Origin: Leptospira bourretii
Lineage (GTDB): Bacteria > Spirochaetota > Leptospiria > Leptospirales > Leptospiraceae
DNA length: 64,000 nt
Assembly: GCF_004770145.1 (NCBI RefSeq)
Contig: NZ_RQFW01000012.1
Coordinates: forward strand, 379,883 to 443,882
Direction of reading: 5' to 3'
The translations under genes and the position numbers were made by a program. The notes under the pieces were generated by a model. It had not been told where the DNA came from. It was given only the letters and a program-made list of their open reading frames with translations, and did no database searches. Shown one piece after another: positions 9,094-17,517 of the stretch; the first letter of the stretch is position 1; each line of letters starts with the position of its first letter.

Positions 9094-9549
9094 TTATAGA
9101 ATTGAGTTTAGTAATTTTGCATTCATTTTATGGAATGGATTGATGATTTTTAATTTGTTAATTTTTGCGCCATCATTAAAGTCTTCAGACAATAAATAAT
9201 CGCATTCGAGTTCTAGAGCAGCCAAAACAATCAAAGAATCATAATAAGATAATTTATTCTTCTCTCTTAATTTCAGAGCATTTTTGTAAAATTCAGTTGT
9301 TGGGAAAAAAGAACAAATTGGATCTAAGATTTTTTCTATGAAACTTGAAATATCCTGACCTTTCATTGGTGGTTGTCCTTTTGTAAGCATTACATTGCTA
9401 AATTCTTGGATGACTTGGTAACTTATAGAAAATCTATCAGATTTAAAAGAAGCTTTTATGATATTGGAAGAGATTTCCTTTTTTTCAAAATCCTTTGGTG
9501 AAAAGAAGTAAATAAATACATTCGTATCGATGAAGATTTTACCTTTCAT
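9094..9549 (-). CDS. PIN-domain toxin of a type II toxin-antitoxin pair (VapC-like)
   Basis: About 151 residues in the PIN fold. Acidic active-site residues are visible: the N-terminal 'FIDTNVFIYFF' Asp, the Glu of 'VIQEFSNV', the Asp of 'SYYDSLIVLAAL' and the Asp of 'LLSEDFND'. PIN toxins are Mg2+-dependent ribonucleases. I take the ATG at 9549, which overlaps the antitoxin stop by 11 nt and has GAAGAAG just upstream; a GTG at 9561 is a longer alternative. Overlap with the preceding small DNA-binding gene is the usual vapBC layout. The exact RNA target cannot be told. Confidence 0.88.
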   Translation of the reverse strand: MKGKIFIDTNVFIYFFSPKDFEKKEISSNIIKASFKSDRFSISYQVIQEFSNVMLTKGQPPMKGQDISSFIEKILDPICSFFPTTEFYKNALKLREKNKLSYYDSLIVLAALELECDYLLSEDFNDGAKINKLKIINPFHKMNAKLLNSIL

Positions 9550-9757
9550 TGGCTTCTTCACGGGTTATTTTTCGGTTTATCTTTACATATTCAAATTTTT
9601 TCAAATATGCATCTAAATCAAAATCTTTTGGCTCAGATTCAGAATAAGCGCGGAGCCATTCATTAAAAATGTCATTGAGTGACCTTTTTTGTTTACTTGC
9701 TTTTAAACGAGCTTTTTCAATCGCCCTTTCATCAGCTCTAAAAGTAATACTTTTCAT
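9539..9757 (-). CDS. ribbon-helix-helix-type antitoxin
   Basis: A 72-residue protein. Its first 45 residues look like a ribbon-helix-helix DNA-binding domain: the beta strand 'KSITFRADERAIEKA', then helices in 'RLKASKQKRSLNDIFNEWLRAYSE'. The acidic then basic C-terminal tail would wrap the PIN toxin. It is upstream of and overlaps the toxin gene, so toxin and antitoxin are translationally coupled, and the antitoxin dimer probably represses the shared promoter in the AT-rich stretch around 9758-9800. Confidence 0.85.
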   Translation of the reverse strand: MKSITFRADERAIEKARLKASKQKRSLNDIFNEWLRAYSESEPKDFDLDAYLKKFEYVKINRKITREEANER

Positions 9758-9870
9758 ATTTACTATTTTACACGATTTTCGTGCAATTTGTCAAATTGAA
9801 AATTTGTCTTTTTATTATTGTAAACCGCTTTCTGATTCATTTCCTAATTTTCTATTTATTTTGTTCCAAT

Positions 9871-9918
9871 CTCCACCTAATAAAAGTTATAAACTTCCTC
9901 AAGGTGGAGTTTTTTTTG
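9871..9918. terminator. inverted repeat with T8 tract (probable terminator of the SPFH operon / bidirectional)
   Basis: CTCCACCT at 9871-9878 is exactly repeated in inverse as AGGTGGAG at 9902-9909, followed at once by a run of eight or more T on the plus strand. A competing shorter stem (AAACTTC 9891-9897 with GGAGTTT 9906-9912) overlaps it. It lies 30-80 nt past the end of the minus-strand SPFH gene and upstream of the vapBC promoter, so it probably ends SPFH-operon transcripts. The T-run orientation would stop rightward transcripts best. Confidence 0.6.
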
Positions 9919-9949
9919 GTTTGCGAATGTTTGGTATAGGAGATTCGAA

Positions 9950-10945
9950 TTACAAAGAAGATAAAATTTCTTTTTTCTTAGCTTCAAACTCTTCTGCGTT
10001 GATTAGGCCTTGGTCGAGTAATCCTTTCAGTTTGGCAATCCGTGCGGCTGGGTCATTGGCTGCTGGTGTCGCACCGCTTTGGCCTCCGCCTTGGTTCATC
10101 ATATTGCCCATCATTTGGCCCATATTCATCCCCATTCCCATTCCCATCCCGGCACCCATCGCACCACCGCCTTGGCCTTCGTTTTCTGCAGCGGCTTGTC
10201 CAATATCGAACATTTTCTTTTGTTGGTATTTATCTCCAAGCATATCGATTTCAAATTTATCGGTAATGATTTTTTGGATTCTTTGGTAGTTGGGATCGTT
10301 TTGGTCAAAGTTCACCGAAGATACGTTAAACTCTGTTAAGTCGATTCCATATTTTTCAAATTCAGGTGCCAGTTTGACTTTTCCAGCAGTGGAACTTTCA
10401 TCTCTGAATTTATTGATCTCCACAACGGATGTATTGTTATTTAAAATGACTTCCGAAATAAAATCACCGATTCCACGTACTATATTTGGTTTTAAAAATT
10501 CATCAATGGATTCGTTGGTAGTTCGATTTCCACCTTTTACTACGTTCAGTAAAAAGGATCTTGCATCTTTGATTCTAAATTTATAATCACCAAAAGCACG
10601 GATGTTTAAAACAATTTTGTATTTAGGATCTTCCAAAGGAATTGGAGTATTGGTTCCCCATTTCATCGCAAAGATGGCTTTGTTTACATAATATACTTCT
10701 GCTGTAAAAGGAGTTTTTCCTCCAAACGGAAGATTGACGAGAGCTTCTAAAATAGGAATGTTTCCCGTTTTTAAAGTATGAGTTCCTGGACCAAAAGTAT
10801 CTAATGCCTTACCTTCTTTAAAAAAGATGGCTTCTTGGCTTTCATCCACCACCAGTTGTCCTGCCGTACTGATTTCATCAGATGGATACTTCCAAACTAT
10901 TTCATTGGGGCTGCCTTCAAATTTAATTCTATCGATTAGTGCCAT
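9950..10945 (-). CDS. SPFH-domain protein with Gly/Met-rich linker and C-terminal SHOCT domain
   Basis: A 331-residue protein. Residues about 20-215 resemble the 'virion core protein / YdjI' branch of the SPFH (stomatin/prohibitin/flotillin) superfamily: 'IVWKYPSDEISTAGQLVVDESQEAIFF' at the start and 'FNVSSVNFDQNDPNYQRIQKI' at the end. A low-complexity Gly/Met/Gln-rich segment follows (about residues 245-285). The protein ends in a short SHOCT domain ('RIAKLKGLLDQGLINAEEFEAKKKEIL'), a helical oligomerisation module. There is no obvious transmembrane helix. It is the last gene of a three-gene operon with a hypothetical protein and a zinc-ribbon protein. These proteins form large assemblies, often at membranes; the job here is unknown. 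Confidence 0.85.
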   Translation of the reverse strand: MALIDRIKFEGSPNEIVWKYPSDEISTAGQLVVDESQEAIFFKEGKALDTFGPGTHTLKTGNIPILEALVNLPFGGKTPFTAEVYYVNKAIFAMKWGTNTPIPLEDPKYKIVLNIRAFGDYKFRIKDARSFLLNVVKGGNRTTNESIDEFLKPNIVRGIGDFISEVILNNNTSVVEINKFRDESSTAGKVKLAPEFEKYGIDLTEFNVSSVNFDQNDPNYQRIQKIITDKFEIDMLGDKYQQKKMFDIGQAAAENEGQGGGAMGAGMGMGMGMNMGQMMGNMMNQGGGQSGATPAANDPAARIAKLKGLLDQGLINAEEFEAKKKEILSSL

Positions 10946-10971
10946 TGTTTATTCCTTATTTTCTGATTTTA

Positions 10972-11499
10972 TTATTTTAAAAAAATTGAGTTTCTTGATT
11001 CAAATTGTGTTTCAAAATCTAACAGTAATTTGTTGATAGATTCGATGGCGACTTCTGGGTTTGTTAAAAAAGCACCGGGAAGGGTATCCAAAATTTCTTT
11101 TTGTATGTTCCCCACTTTTTCCAACATCGAAAAGTCATGGTTGAGTAATTTTTCCATTTCTTCTGCTGTGGCTTTGACCCCAGTGCCGAGTCCATTCAGT
11201 CCATACCCAGCAGAACCTACTTTCATAATGATTCGATCGAGTAGTGTCGTAGCAGGATTTGTTTTTCCAATGTTTTGGATTTGAGCTTTTGCCACAAAAC
11301 CTTCTTCTAATTTACGAAAACTTTCTTTAAAAGAAGTAAGAATTCCTCCGAGTTCTTTTCGAATGAGAAGATCGGTTTTTTCATACTCTTGGTTGGCAAG
11401 AGCTTCTTCGAATAGTTTGGTTTCTTTTAAAAACTTACGAATGGGATCTTGTTCGTTCTTAAAACGTTCTAATGTTGTTTTTAACCAAGTTTGGTCCAT
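10972..11499 (-). CDS. hypothetical helical protein in the SPFH operon
   Basis: A 175-residue, largely alpha-helical, charged protein without signal peptide or membrane segment; I do not recognise a family. A Gly-rich turn sits near the middle ('VGSAGYGLNGLGTGVKATAEEMEKLL'). It starts 1 nt after the zinc-ribbon gene stop and ends 26 nt before the SPFH gene start, so the three are surely cotranscribed and may act together. Confidence 0.7.
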   Translation of the reverse strand: MDQTWLKTTLERFKNEQDPIRKFLKETKLFEEALANQEYEKTDLLIRKELGGILTSFKESFRKLEEGFVAKAQIQNIGKTNPATTLLDRIIMKVGSAGYGLNGLGTGVKATAEEMEKLLNHDFSMLEKVGNIQKEILDTLPGAFLTNPEVAIESINKLLLDFETQFESRNSIFLK

Positions 11500-11500
11500 T

Positions 11501-12562
11501 TTATTCCTCTGTTACGTTTCCTTCTAACGTCTGTATGGTGTCGCAAGTAATGTAGTTAAAGATGACACTTTTTTCAGTTTGGTAGAGCCCTTTGGCTGGT
11601 AATGATTTCCATTTAGCCATATCAAAATCACAGTCGTGTTTTTCTCCTTTGGTTTCTCCGCTAGACTCTGTGAAATGAACTATATATTTTTCTTCCTTGG
11701 GTCCTAAACGTTCACAACCAATACTTGTGCTCGCACATTCGCGAATTTGTGGAGTGGGCCAATAAGGTTCTTGTGTGGTTCCAAATCCTTTGGCCACAGC
11801 ATTTCTGTCAAAGGCCCATTTGTCGATGCGGTAACTACAATGGTCATCATACACTGGTTCTTGTCTGTATTTGGTAGTACAACTTTCACTTTCCGAGAAA
11901 GTTCCATCTCCACGATCCGAACGAACTGTATGACAATCTTCTCCATCGGGAATGCTGTTATAACTTCTGATTTGACGACTGCGGGACACACTGTACGCAC
12001 CCATAGGCATGGAGTCACACCATTCGGATTCGGAAACTGGTTTGAATTGATCAATGGCGATTGTGCGTGACCATTCATGGTGAGTGATTTGTAATTCTAC
12101 TTTTTCAGTCCATAACACACCTAGACAAACAAATCCAATCCCACCAATCACAATGGTTCCCAGTAACCACAAAACCCATTTGGGAGTTTTGGGATGAGGT
12201 TTGATATATTCGGAATTGGGGAAGGCTAAATCTTCTTTGGCTTTTTGGACAGAGTCTTCTGAGATTCCATCATGATCGGATCTGAGTTTGACATTTTGTG
12301 CACCATCTAAGGAACCTCCGCAGTTTCCACAGAACGTGGCTTTGGCTCCATTCGGAGTTTGGCAAAAAGGACAAACCTTATCCACTCCGTAATAGATATG
12401 GTCTTGGACAGCAACTTTGTCTGCATCGTTTGGAAAGTAGCGGCGACTTGGGTCTTGTGTGGCTCCACAATTGGGACAATGCCTATGTGTTTTACCGAGT
12501 AATTTTTTTGACCCGCAAAATTCGCAGTCCCAAAGCATTTCATAGATTCTTTCTTCTGCCAT
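11501..12562 (-). CDS. double zinc-ribbon membrane protein
   Basis: About 353 residues from the ATG at 12562 (a TTG nine bases upstream is possible). Two N-terminal zinc ribbons are clear: C-x2-C...C-x2-C in 'WDCEFCGSKKLLGKTHRHCPNCG' spacing, then 'VCPFCQTP...FCGNCGG'. One membrane helix follows near residue 130-155 (WVLWLLGTIVIGGIGFVCLGVLW). The rest is a roughly 200-residue Cys-containing, probably extracytoplasmic domain with many Ser/Thr/Arg and 'SRSRQIRSY'. It is the first gene of the operon and divergent from the DUF1549 gene (85 bp between starts). The ribbons would sit in the cytoplasm. Function unknown; partnership with the SPFH protein is inferred from gene order only. Confidence 0.75.
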   Translation of the reverse strand: MAEERIYEMLWDCEFCGSKKLLGKTHRHCPNCGATQDPSRRYFPNDADKVAVQDHIYYGVDKVCPFCQTPNGAKATFCGNCGGSLDGAQNVKLRSDHDGISEDSVQKAKEDLAFPNSEYIKPHPKTPKWVLWLLGTIVIGGIGFVCLGVLWTEKVELQITHHEWSRTIAIDQFKPVSESEWCDSMPMGAYSVSRSRQIRSYNSIPDGEDCHTVRSDRGDGTFSESESCTTKYRQEPVYDDHCSYRIDKWAFDRNAVAKGFGTTQEPYWPTPQIRECASTSIGCERLGPKEEKYIVHFTESSGETKGEKHDCDFDMAKWKSLPAKGLYQTEKSVIFNYITCDTIQTLEGNVTEE

Positions 12563-12647
12563 CGCAACCAAGGTTTATCTGCAAAAAATTGACTTTTGCA
12601 AGAAAAATATTTTCAATTCACAAAATCCCACATAGAATCTTTCCAAC

Positions 12648-14486
12648 ATGAGATTGGTACTAAATCTAGTTCTTAAGTTTCGCTTTATCCTTTTTTCTTT
12701 TGTCGTTCTGATTTTCTCTCTTGGATATCTTCAGTCTCGATCAAAACAGAATGCAGTTCATCCATTAGATAGTTTGTATTTGAAATTATCACCTAATGTA
12801 GTTAAGGCGGATAGGAAAATTACTTTTCGAAGACTTTCCTTACATTTGCGAGGAGTGATTCCCAGTGTCGCCGAATGGAAAGAACTAGAAGCTCTACCTG
12901 CCGACCAAAGTTTAGAATCATTTGCTGTTAGTTTTTTAAAACAACCAGAGTTTGCCGAATATTGGGGAACTAAGTTTACTTCTATGTTGCGAGACAAATC
13001 CAAAGGTCGAAAAATTCCTACAGGGAAATTCTTTGAATACGTTGCGGGTTCTCTTCATAAAAACAAACCCTATGACCAATTGGTGCAAGAGATGTTAACA
13101 TCCACGGGCAATGTAAAAGAATCACCTGCTACCATGTTCTATATTCGTGATGGAGCCGATCCTTTACAAACAGCTGAGTATGTAGGAAGGTTATTTTATG
13201 CAAAACGAGTGGCTTGTGCTAGATGCCATGACCATCCATATATTTCCGATTTTACGAGAAGGGATTATTATGCTTTGGCTGCTTTTTTTAGCCAACAGTT
13301 CTTTCGTGATGGATCTTGGGAAGCAGATCGTTATGGAAAAACATTCAGTTATGTTCCAAGAGAATTAGAAGTTCATCTTCCCATGGAGGATCAAAAAAAT
13401 CTCCAAGACAAAAACAATGAATGGAATCGAGACAATTGGAACAAATGGACCGACGAACAACGAAAAGACTATCAAAAGAAACATGAAGTGGAATACGCCA
13501 CGCTGTATTACCAACCAAAACTCGGTCTTCGATTTCCTCATACAGATGATGCCCCCGGTGGAGATTTGGTTCGGCCCAAGTATTTGGATGGAAAGGAAGC
13601 CAAACTAAAACCTGGTGAGGATCGTAGAAAGGCCTTTGCCGATTGGTTAACAAATAAGTCCAATGACAGGTTTCGCAAAGTAATCATCAACCGGGTGTGG
13701 ACAGAACTTATGGGTTGGAGTTTTTTCACACCACTTGATGACTGGAATGAAGACACTGTGGTGACAGGGGAAGAGATCCTAAACCATCTCGATTCTTATT
13801 TTTTGACAAACAACTTAAAACTAAAAGAACTCATTTTATACATTGTCACTTCGAATGTTTACAATCGTTCGCTGACAAAAAGTACAAGCGACCAAGATCC
13901 CATTCGGTATTTTTCACCACAACGATTGGACAGTGACCAACTCCTCAACTCTCTCATTCGAGTTTCCGATTCCCAAAAGATCAGTAATATCCGCGAGAGG
14001 AATTTATCTTGGCTCTCTGGCCTTATGGATAAAAGACCCTATGATTTGACTGGTACGGGTTCTGTTCGGATTCCCCAAGACAATTTAAAAGAATTCTCAA
14101 ATGCGTCTGAGGTGGAAAGACCAGCACCTTACCATACCATTTTATCGGTTTTTGGATCTGGTCCACGAGTGGATATTTCCGATGATATCTCTGAACTTAC
14201 CATAGAACAAATGTTAACATTAATGAATGGTCGTGTGGTGGGAAAACTGGTTTGGGATTTCGGTAACAAAGAGTCTTTGGTGAAACAAGAGTTTGACCAA
14301 ACAAAATCTATGAATGCAGTCATTTCTAATCTTTACTTTCGACTTTTAGGTCGTGAGCCAAGTTTAGGTGAAAAAGAAAAAATAAAAACGCTGATGTTAA
14401 AACCAGATACCGTTTTTGACAAAGACTTACTACAAGACCTTCTCTGGGCTCTGATCAATAGCCAAGAGTTCCAACATATCAATTAA
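12648..14486 (+). CDS. DUF1549/DUF1553-domain exported protein with CxxCH motif
   Basis: A 612-residue protein with an N-terminal signal anchor (FRFILFSFVVLIFSLGYL). The DUF1549 region carries 'RRLSLHLRGVIPS' and a heme-type motif CARCH at residues 190-194. The DUF1553 region carries 'FADWLTNKSNDRFRKVIINRVW', 'TSNVYNRS' and 'YFSPQRLDSDQLLNSLIRVS'. This family is abundant in Planctomycetes and scattered elsewhere; it is nearly always paired with DUF1501, as here (9 nt to the next start). It probably acts in the periplasm, possibly as a c-type-cytochrome-related protein. The substrate is not established. Confidence 0.85.
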   Translation: MRLVLNLVLKFRFILFSFVVLIFSLGYLQSRSKQNAVHPLDSLYLKLSPNVVKADRKITFRRLSLHLRGVIPSVAEWKELEALPADQSLESFAVSFLKQPEFAEYWGTKFTSMLRDKSKGRKIPTGKFFEYVAGSLHKNKPYDQLVQEMLTSTGNVKESPATMFYIRDGADPLQTAEYVGRLFYAKRVACARCHDHPYISDFTRRDYYALAAFFSQQFFRDGSWEADRYGKTFSYVPRELEVHLPMEDQKNLQDKNNEWNRDNWNKWTDEQRKDYQKKHEVEYATLYYQPKLGLRFPHTDDAPGGDLVRPKYLDGKEAKLKPGEDRRKAFADWLTNKSNDRFRKVIINRVWTELMGWSFFTPLDDWNEDTVVTGEEILNHLDSYFLTNNLKLKELILYIVTSNVYNRSLTKSTSDQDPIRYFSPQRLDSDQLLNSLIRVSDSQKISNIRERNLSWLSGLMDKRPYDLTGTGSVRIPQDNLKEFSNASEVERPAPYHTILSVFGSGPRVDISDDISELTIEQMLTLMNGRVVGKLVWDFGNKESLVKQEFDQTKSMNAVISNLYFRLLGREPSLGEKEKIKTLMLKPDTVFDKDLLQDLLWALINSQEFQHIN

Positions 14487-14495
14487 GGAATCATC

Positions 14496-15785
14496 ATGGA
14501 TCGCAAAGAATTTTTAAAAAAATCAATCCTCAGTTTGGGACTCAGTCCCTTTTTGTTTTCTACAAATCCTTTTGGAAGTTTACATGCAGAAGAAGAAGAA
14601 GAGGAATCCATTGTCCTTCCTTCTAAAGTGAAGTCCGTCATCTTTATTGAAATGATGGGAGGGATGAGCCATGTAGATACATTAGATCCCAAACCGAATA
14701 GTGCGTTTGGAAAAGTAAGTTCTAGTATCTCAGGGTTATCTGTTTTAGAACCTTTTTCTCTTACAGCCAAACAATTACATTCGATTGGAATCGTTAGGTC
14801 TACTTGGAGTGAAGAAGGGGACCATGGGTTTGCGCAAATGTTACTGGGTACGGGATACAGAATGACAGAAGCTATGGGTTTTCCTGACATTCCTCATTTT
14901 GGTGCCGTAATAGCTTATGCTAAAAAATCAAAAGTCAAATCTTCGTATTTCCCAAGTTATGTGACGATAGGTGGTCGTGGTGGGAAAAATGGAAATTCTG
15001 GGTTCCTCGGAATCGATTATTCTGGTTATCATGTTGGGAATGTGGATGAACCCATCCAACACCTAAACCCATCCTATGGAAAATTTGCAGAGGATCGAAT
15101 TCTTAGAAGAAAAGATTTGGTTTCTTTTATGAATGAGGAGTTTTCTAAAACTTATCCCACAAAAGAATCCAAACATTGGAAAAATATGCTCGTGGCAGCG
15201 GAAGAGTTTCGAAATTCCAAAAACATCGATAGTTTTCGCATCAGTTTGGAAGATGAAAAAACAAGGACTCGGTACGGAACCACTTGGCAAGGAAAAGCGA
15301 TGTTACTTGCCAAACGTCTTGCGGCACAGGAAGTTCCTTTCATTCATATCTCTATTGGAGGATGGGACACACATACAGGCAACAAAGCACAAGTCACAAA
15401 AATTATGAAAGAAACCGATATGGGAATTGCTTCTTTATTAGAAGACCTAACAAATTCTGGACTCATCAAACAAACGTTATTTGTTCTTACCAGTGAATTT
15501 GGCAGAACTCCTGATGTGGGATCTAGAGATGGTCGTGACCACCACCCTAAAGTTTGGTCCACCTTACTCGGAGGAGGTCCCTTTTCCAAAGGATTTGTAT
15601 TAGGAGAAACAGATGAGACTGGATCCAAACCAGTAAATCCCAAAGAAACCCTCCATCTGAGAGATCTCATTGCCACTATTTACCAAGCGGCGGGAGTCAA
15701 CCCCGAAGGTGTACTCACCAATTCTTTTGGCCGTCCGTTTCTTTTGACGACGAAGAAAGCCAAAGTCTATGAAGGTTTGTTTTAG
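14496..15785 (+). CDS. DUF1501-domain protein (alkaline-phosphatase-superfamily fold)
   Basis: A 429-residue partner of the preceding gene. The N-terminus 'MDRKEFLKKSILSLGLSPFLF' looks like a signal of Tat type with RK instead of RR. The body has 'VIFIEMMGGMSHVDTLDPKP', 'GGWDTHTGN', 'TLFVLTSEFGRTPDVGSRDGRDHHPK' and 'DLIATIYQAAGVNPEGVL', the conserved His/Asp-rich blocks of DUF1501, a relative of sulfatases and phosphatases. A run of six Glu (about residues 32-37) follows the signal. It is clearly cotranscribed with the DUF1549 gene. Exported enzyme of unknown substrate. Confidence 0.88.
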   Translation: MDRKEFLKKSILSLGLSPFLFSTNPFGSLHAEEEEEESIVLPSKVKSVIFIEMMGGMSHVDTLDPKPNSAFGKVSSSISGLSVLEPFSLTAKQLHSIGIVRSTWSEEGDHGFAQMLLGTGYRMTEAMGFPDIPHFGAVIAYAKKSKVKSSYFPSYVTIGGRGGKNGNSGFLGIDYSGYHVGNVDEPIQHLNPSYGKFAEDRILRRKDLVSFMNEEFSKTYPTKESKHWKNMLVAAEEFRNSKNIDSFRISLEDEKTRTRYGTTWQGKAMLLAKRLAAQEVPFIHISIGGWDTHTGNKAQVTKIMKETDMGIASLLEDLTNSGLIKQTLFVLTSEFGRTPDVGSRDGRDHHPKVWSTLLGGGPFSKGFVLGETDETGSKPVNPKETLHLRDLIATIYQAAGVNPEGVLTNSFGRPFLLTTKKAKVYEGLF

Positions 15786-15933
15786 GACCGGACTTTGGAG
15801 GCGGTAATCCATAGAATGGATTTGGGAAGGGGGATTTCGCAGGAAATTGGTGCTACTTTTTGAGAATATTTACCTTTCTCAGTTCATTTTTCCTTTTCTT
15901 ACGAAAGAAATTTAAAATACTGATCCCTGATCT

Positions 15934-16950
15934 ATGAAAAAAGCACTTATTACCGGAATCACAGGCCAAGACGGTTCCTACCTGGCAGAACTCCTCCTCC
16001 AAAAAGGATACGAAGTCCACGGGATCGTTCGTAGAACGAGCCTTTTCAATCGCAATCGCATTGAACATCTGCACGGAAACCCAAACCTCCATCTCCACTA
16101 CGGAGATATGACGGATTCCTCCAACCTAAACCGTATTTTAGAAAAAATCCAACCATCGGAAATCTATAACTTGGCGGCTCAGTCCCATGTTCAGGTTTCC
16201 TTCGAAGTACCAGAATACACTGCAGAAGTGGATGCTGTTGGAACCTTACGGATTTTAGATGCCATTAAACAAACAGGAATTAATACAAGGTTTTACCAAG
16301 CATCAACTTCAGAACTTTACGGACTTGTCCAAGAAGTTCCACAAACAGAAAAAACTCCTTTTTACCCACGATCCCCTTATGCAGTCGCAAAACTTTATGC
16401 ATATTGGGCAGTTGTTAACTATCGTGAAGCGTACAATTTGCACGCATCAAATGGAATTTTATTCAACCACGAATCTCCTCGCCGTGGTGAGGCATTTGTG
16501 ACCAGAAAAGTGACCATCGGAGTCTCTGAGGTAAAAGCAGGAAAACTCCCACACATCACTATGGGAAATATTGATTCCAAACGTGACTGGGGATATGCTC
16601 CAGACTATGTAGAAATGATGTGGATGATGTTACAAAAAGACACTCCAGATGACTACGTTGTTGCTACAAATGAAACACATACAGTTCGTGAGTTTATCGA
16701 AGAGGCATATAAAATTGCTGGATTCGAAGTGGTTTGGGAAGGAAAAGCTGAGAAAGAAGTTGGTAAAGACAAAAAGACCGGCCAAGTTCTTGTCAAAATC
16801 GATCCAAAATACTACAGACCAACTGAAGTTGAACTTCTCATCGGAAATCCTGAAAAAGCAAAACGTCAGTTAGGTTGGGAACCAAAGGTTAAATTCAAAG
16901 AACTGGTTCAAATCATGATGGAAGCAGATTTAAAAAACCAAGGTTTTTAA
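15934..16950 (+). CDS. gmd: GDP-mannose 4,6-dehydratase
   Basis: A 338-residue extended SDR enzyme that converts GDP-D-mannose to GDP-4-keto-6-deoxymannose, precursor of fucose/rhamnose-type sugars for LPS O-antigen. The N-terminal NAD(P)-binding motif [12 protein letters not shown] is at residues 8-19. The NADP-binding '[16 protein letters not shown]', catalytic 'STSELYG', '[15 protein letters not shown]' (Tyr about 149, YxxxK) and '[15 protein letters not shown]' are all the standard Gmd blocks. Length is slightly below the usual 350-370. Upstream sequence has only a weak ribosome site. No epimerase or reductase partner is adjacent. Confidence 0.93.
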   Translation: MKKALITGITGQDGSYLAELLLQKGYEVHGIVRRTSLFNRNRIEHLHGNPNLHLHYGDMTDSSNLNRILEKIQPSEIYNLAAQSHVQVSFEVPEYTAEVDAVGTLRILDAIKQTGINTRFYQASTSELYGLVQEVPQTEKTPFYPRSPYAVAKLYAYWAVVNYREAYNLHASNGILFNHESPRRGEAFVTRKVTIGVSEVKAGKLPHITMGNIDSKRDWGYAPDYVEMMWMMLQKDTPDDYVVATNETHTVREFIEEAYKIAGFEVVWEGKAEKEVGKDKKTGQVLVKIDPKYYRPTEVELLIGNPEKAKRQLGWEPKVKFKELVQIMMEADLKNQGF

Positions 16951-16953
16951 ATC
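16927..16953. terminator. AT-rich 12-bp inverted repeat at the gmd stop codon
   Basis: The arm 16927-16939 and the arm 16942-16953 pair perfectly apart from one bulged A, with a two-base AA loop (GATTTAAAAAACC / GGTTTTTAAATC). The gmd stop codon sits inside the right arm. Long A and T runs flank the GC pairs on both strands, so it can act as a bidirectional terminator between gmd and the convergent minus-strand sequences. Confidence 0.55.
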
Positions 16954-16969
16954 TGTAAAAAAGATTTCG

Positions 16970-17163
16970 TTAAGGAATTATACTGAGAGCAGAATAACGT
17001 TTCGTAAACTCTTGGTTAGGAATTTTAGGATGTCCTTCCCTTTGTAATTCGGGAAGGAGTCCTTCTACAAAATACATTTTAATATTTCCTTTGTGATTTG
17101 CGGGGATTTCTCCCCTGTATTCGCATTGGATTTGGTATTTTGAAACTAAAAACTTAAATTGGT
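16970..17163 (-). pseudogene. remnant of an adenylate/guanylate cyclase C-terminus
   Basis: The minus strand reads without a stop from about 17280 to a TAA at 16970-16972, in a different frame from the STAS gene it partly overlaps. The last 60 or so codons give 'CEYRGEIPANHKGNIKMYFV' followed by 'EGLLPELQREGHPKIPN'. That is the conserved tail of spirochaete class III cyclases (CEYRGEI..K.KG.I.MYFV.GLLPEL). No start codon or catalytic domain is present and the reading frame runs into the STAS gene, so this looks like the stump of a cyclase gene whose body was lost or displaced. Confidence 0.6.
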
Positions 17164-17469
17164 TTAAAGACCAAAAAACTGATCCAACATCAATTTCTTC
17201 AAAGTTTCTTTCAGTTTTTCTTGGATATTGACAATCTTCACTGTCATTTTCTTTTCATCGGCTTTGTTTTTGAAAGAAAGTAAACGAGAGATCCCGAGAG
17301 AACTCACAATCACCACTTTTTCTAAATCCAAAAAGATTTCCTGAACGTTTTTCTCCAGAATCTCAGCTAAAATTTCTCTTAGCTCTGGAGCGTTTCCATC
17401 GAGAATCTGATCCATAAAACGAACACGGATCGTGTTTCCCTTCTCTTCCACTAGTATCTTATCACTCAT
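17164..17469 (-). CDS. STAS-domain anti-sigma factor antagonist-like protein
   Basis: A 101-residue single STAS domain. The strand 'KGNTIRVRFMDQILDGNAPELREILAEIL' and the core 'EIFLDLEKVVIVSSLGISRLLSFK' match SpoIIAA-type proteins, with Ser-Ser at the normal phosphorylation loop (D.S....S.G). Such proteins bind a partner-switching anti-sigma kinase when unphosphorylated. No kinase or sigma factor is adjacent. The 3' end abuts the cyclase remnant and the gene follows a double-cNMP-domain regulator by 48 nt. Confidence 0.85.
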   Translation of the reverse strand: MSDKILVEEKGNTIRVRFMDQILDGNAPELREILAEILEKNVQEIFLDLEKVVIVSSLGISRLLSFKNKADEKKMTVKIVNIQEKLKETLKKLMLDQFFGL

Positions 17470-17517
17470 ATTTTGTTGGCCTCTAACATAAGTCAGGAGA
17501 GGAAAGCTGGCAAGAAG

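Noticed and set aside
9669..10289. 206-aa plus-strand frame over vapB and the SPFH gene
   Set aside because: No ribosome site, overlaps two convincing minus-strand genes, and has Pro/Ile/Phe-rich composition typical of an antisense frame.
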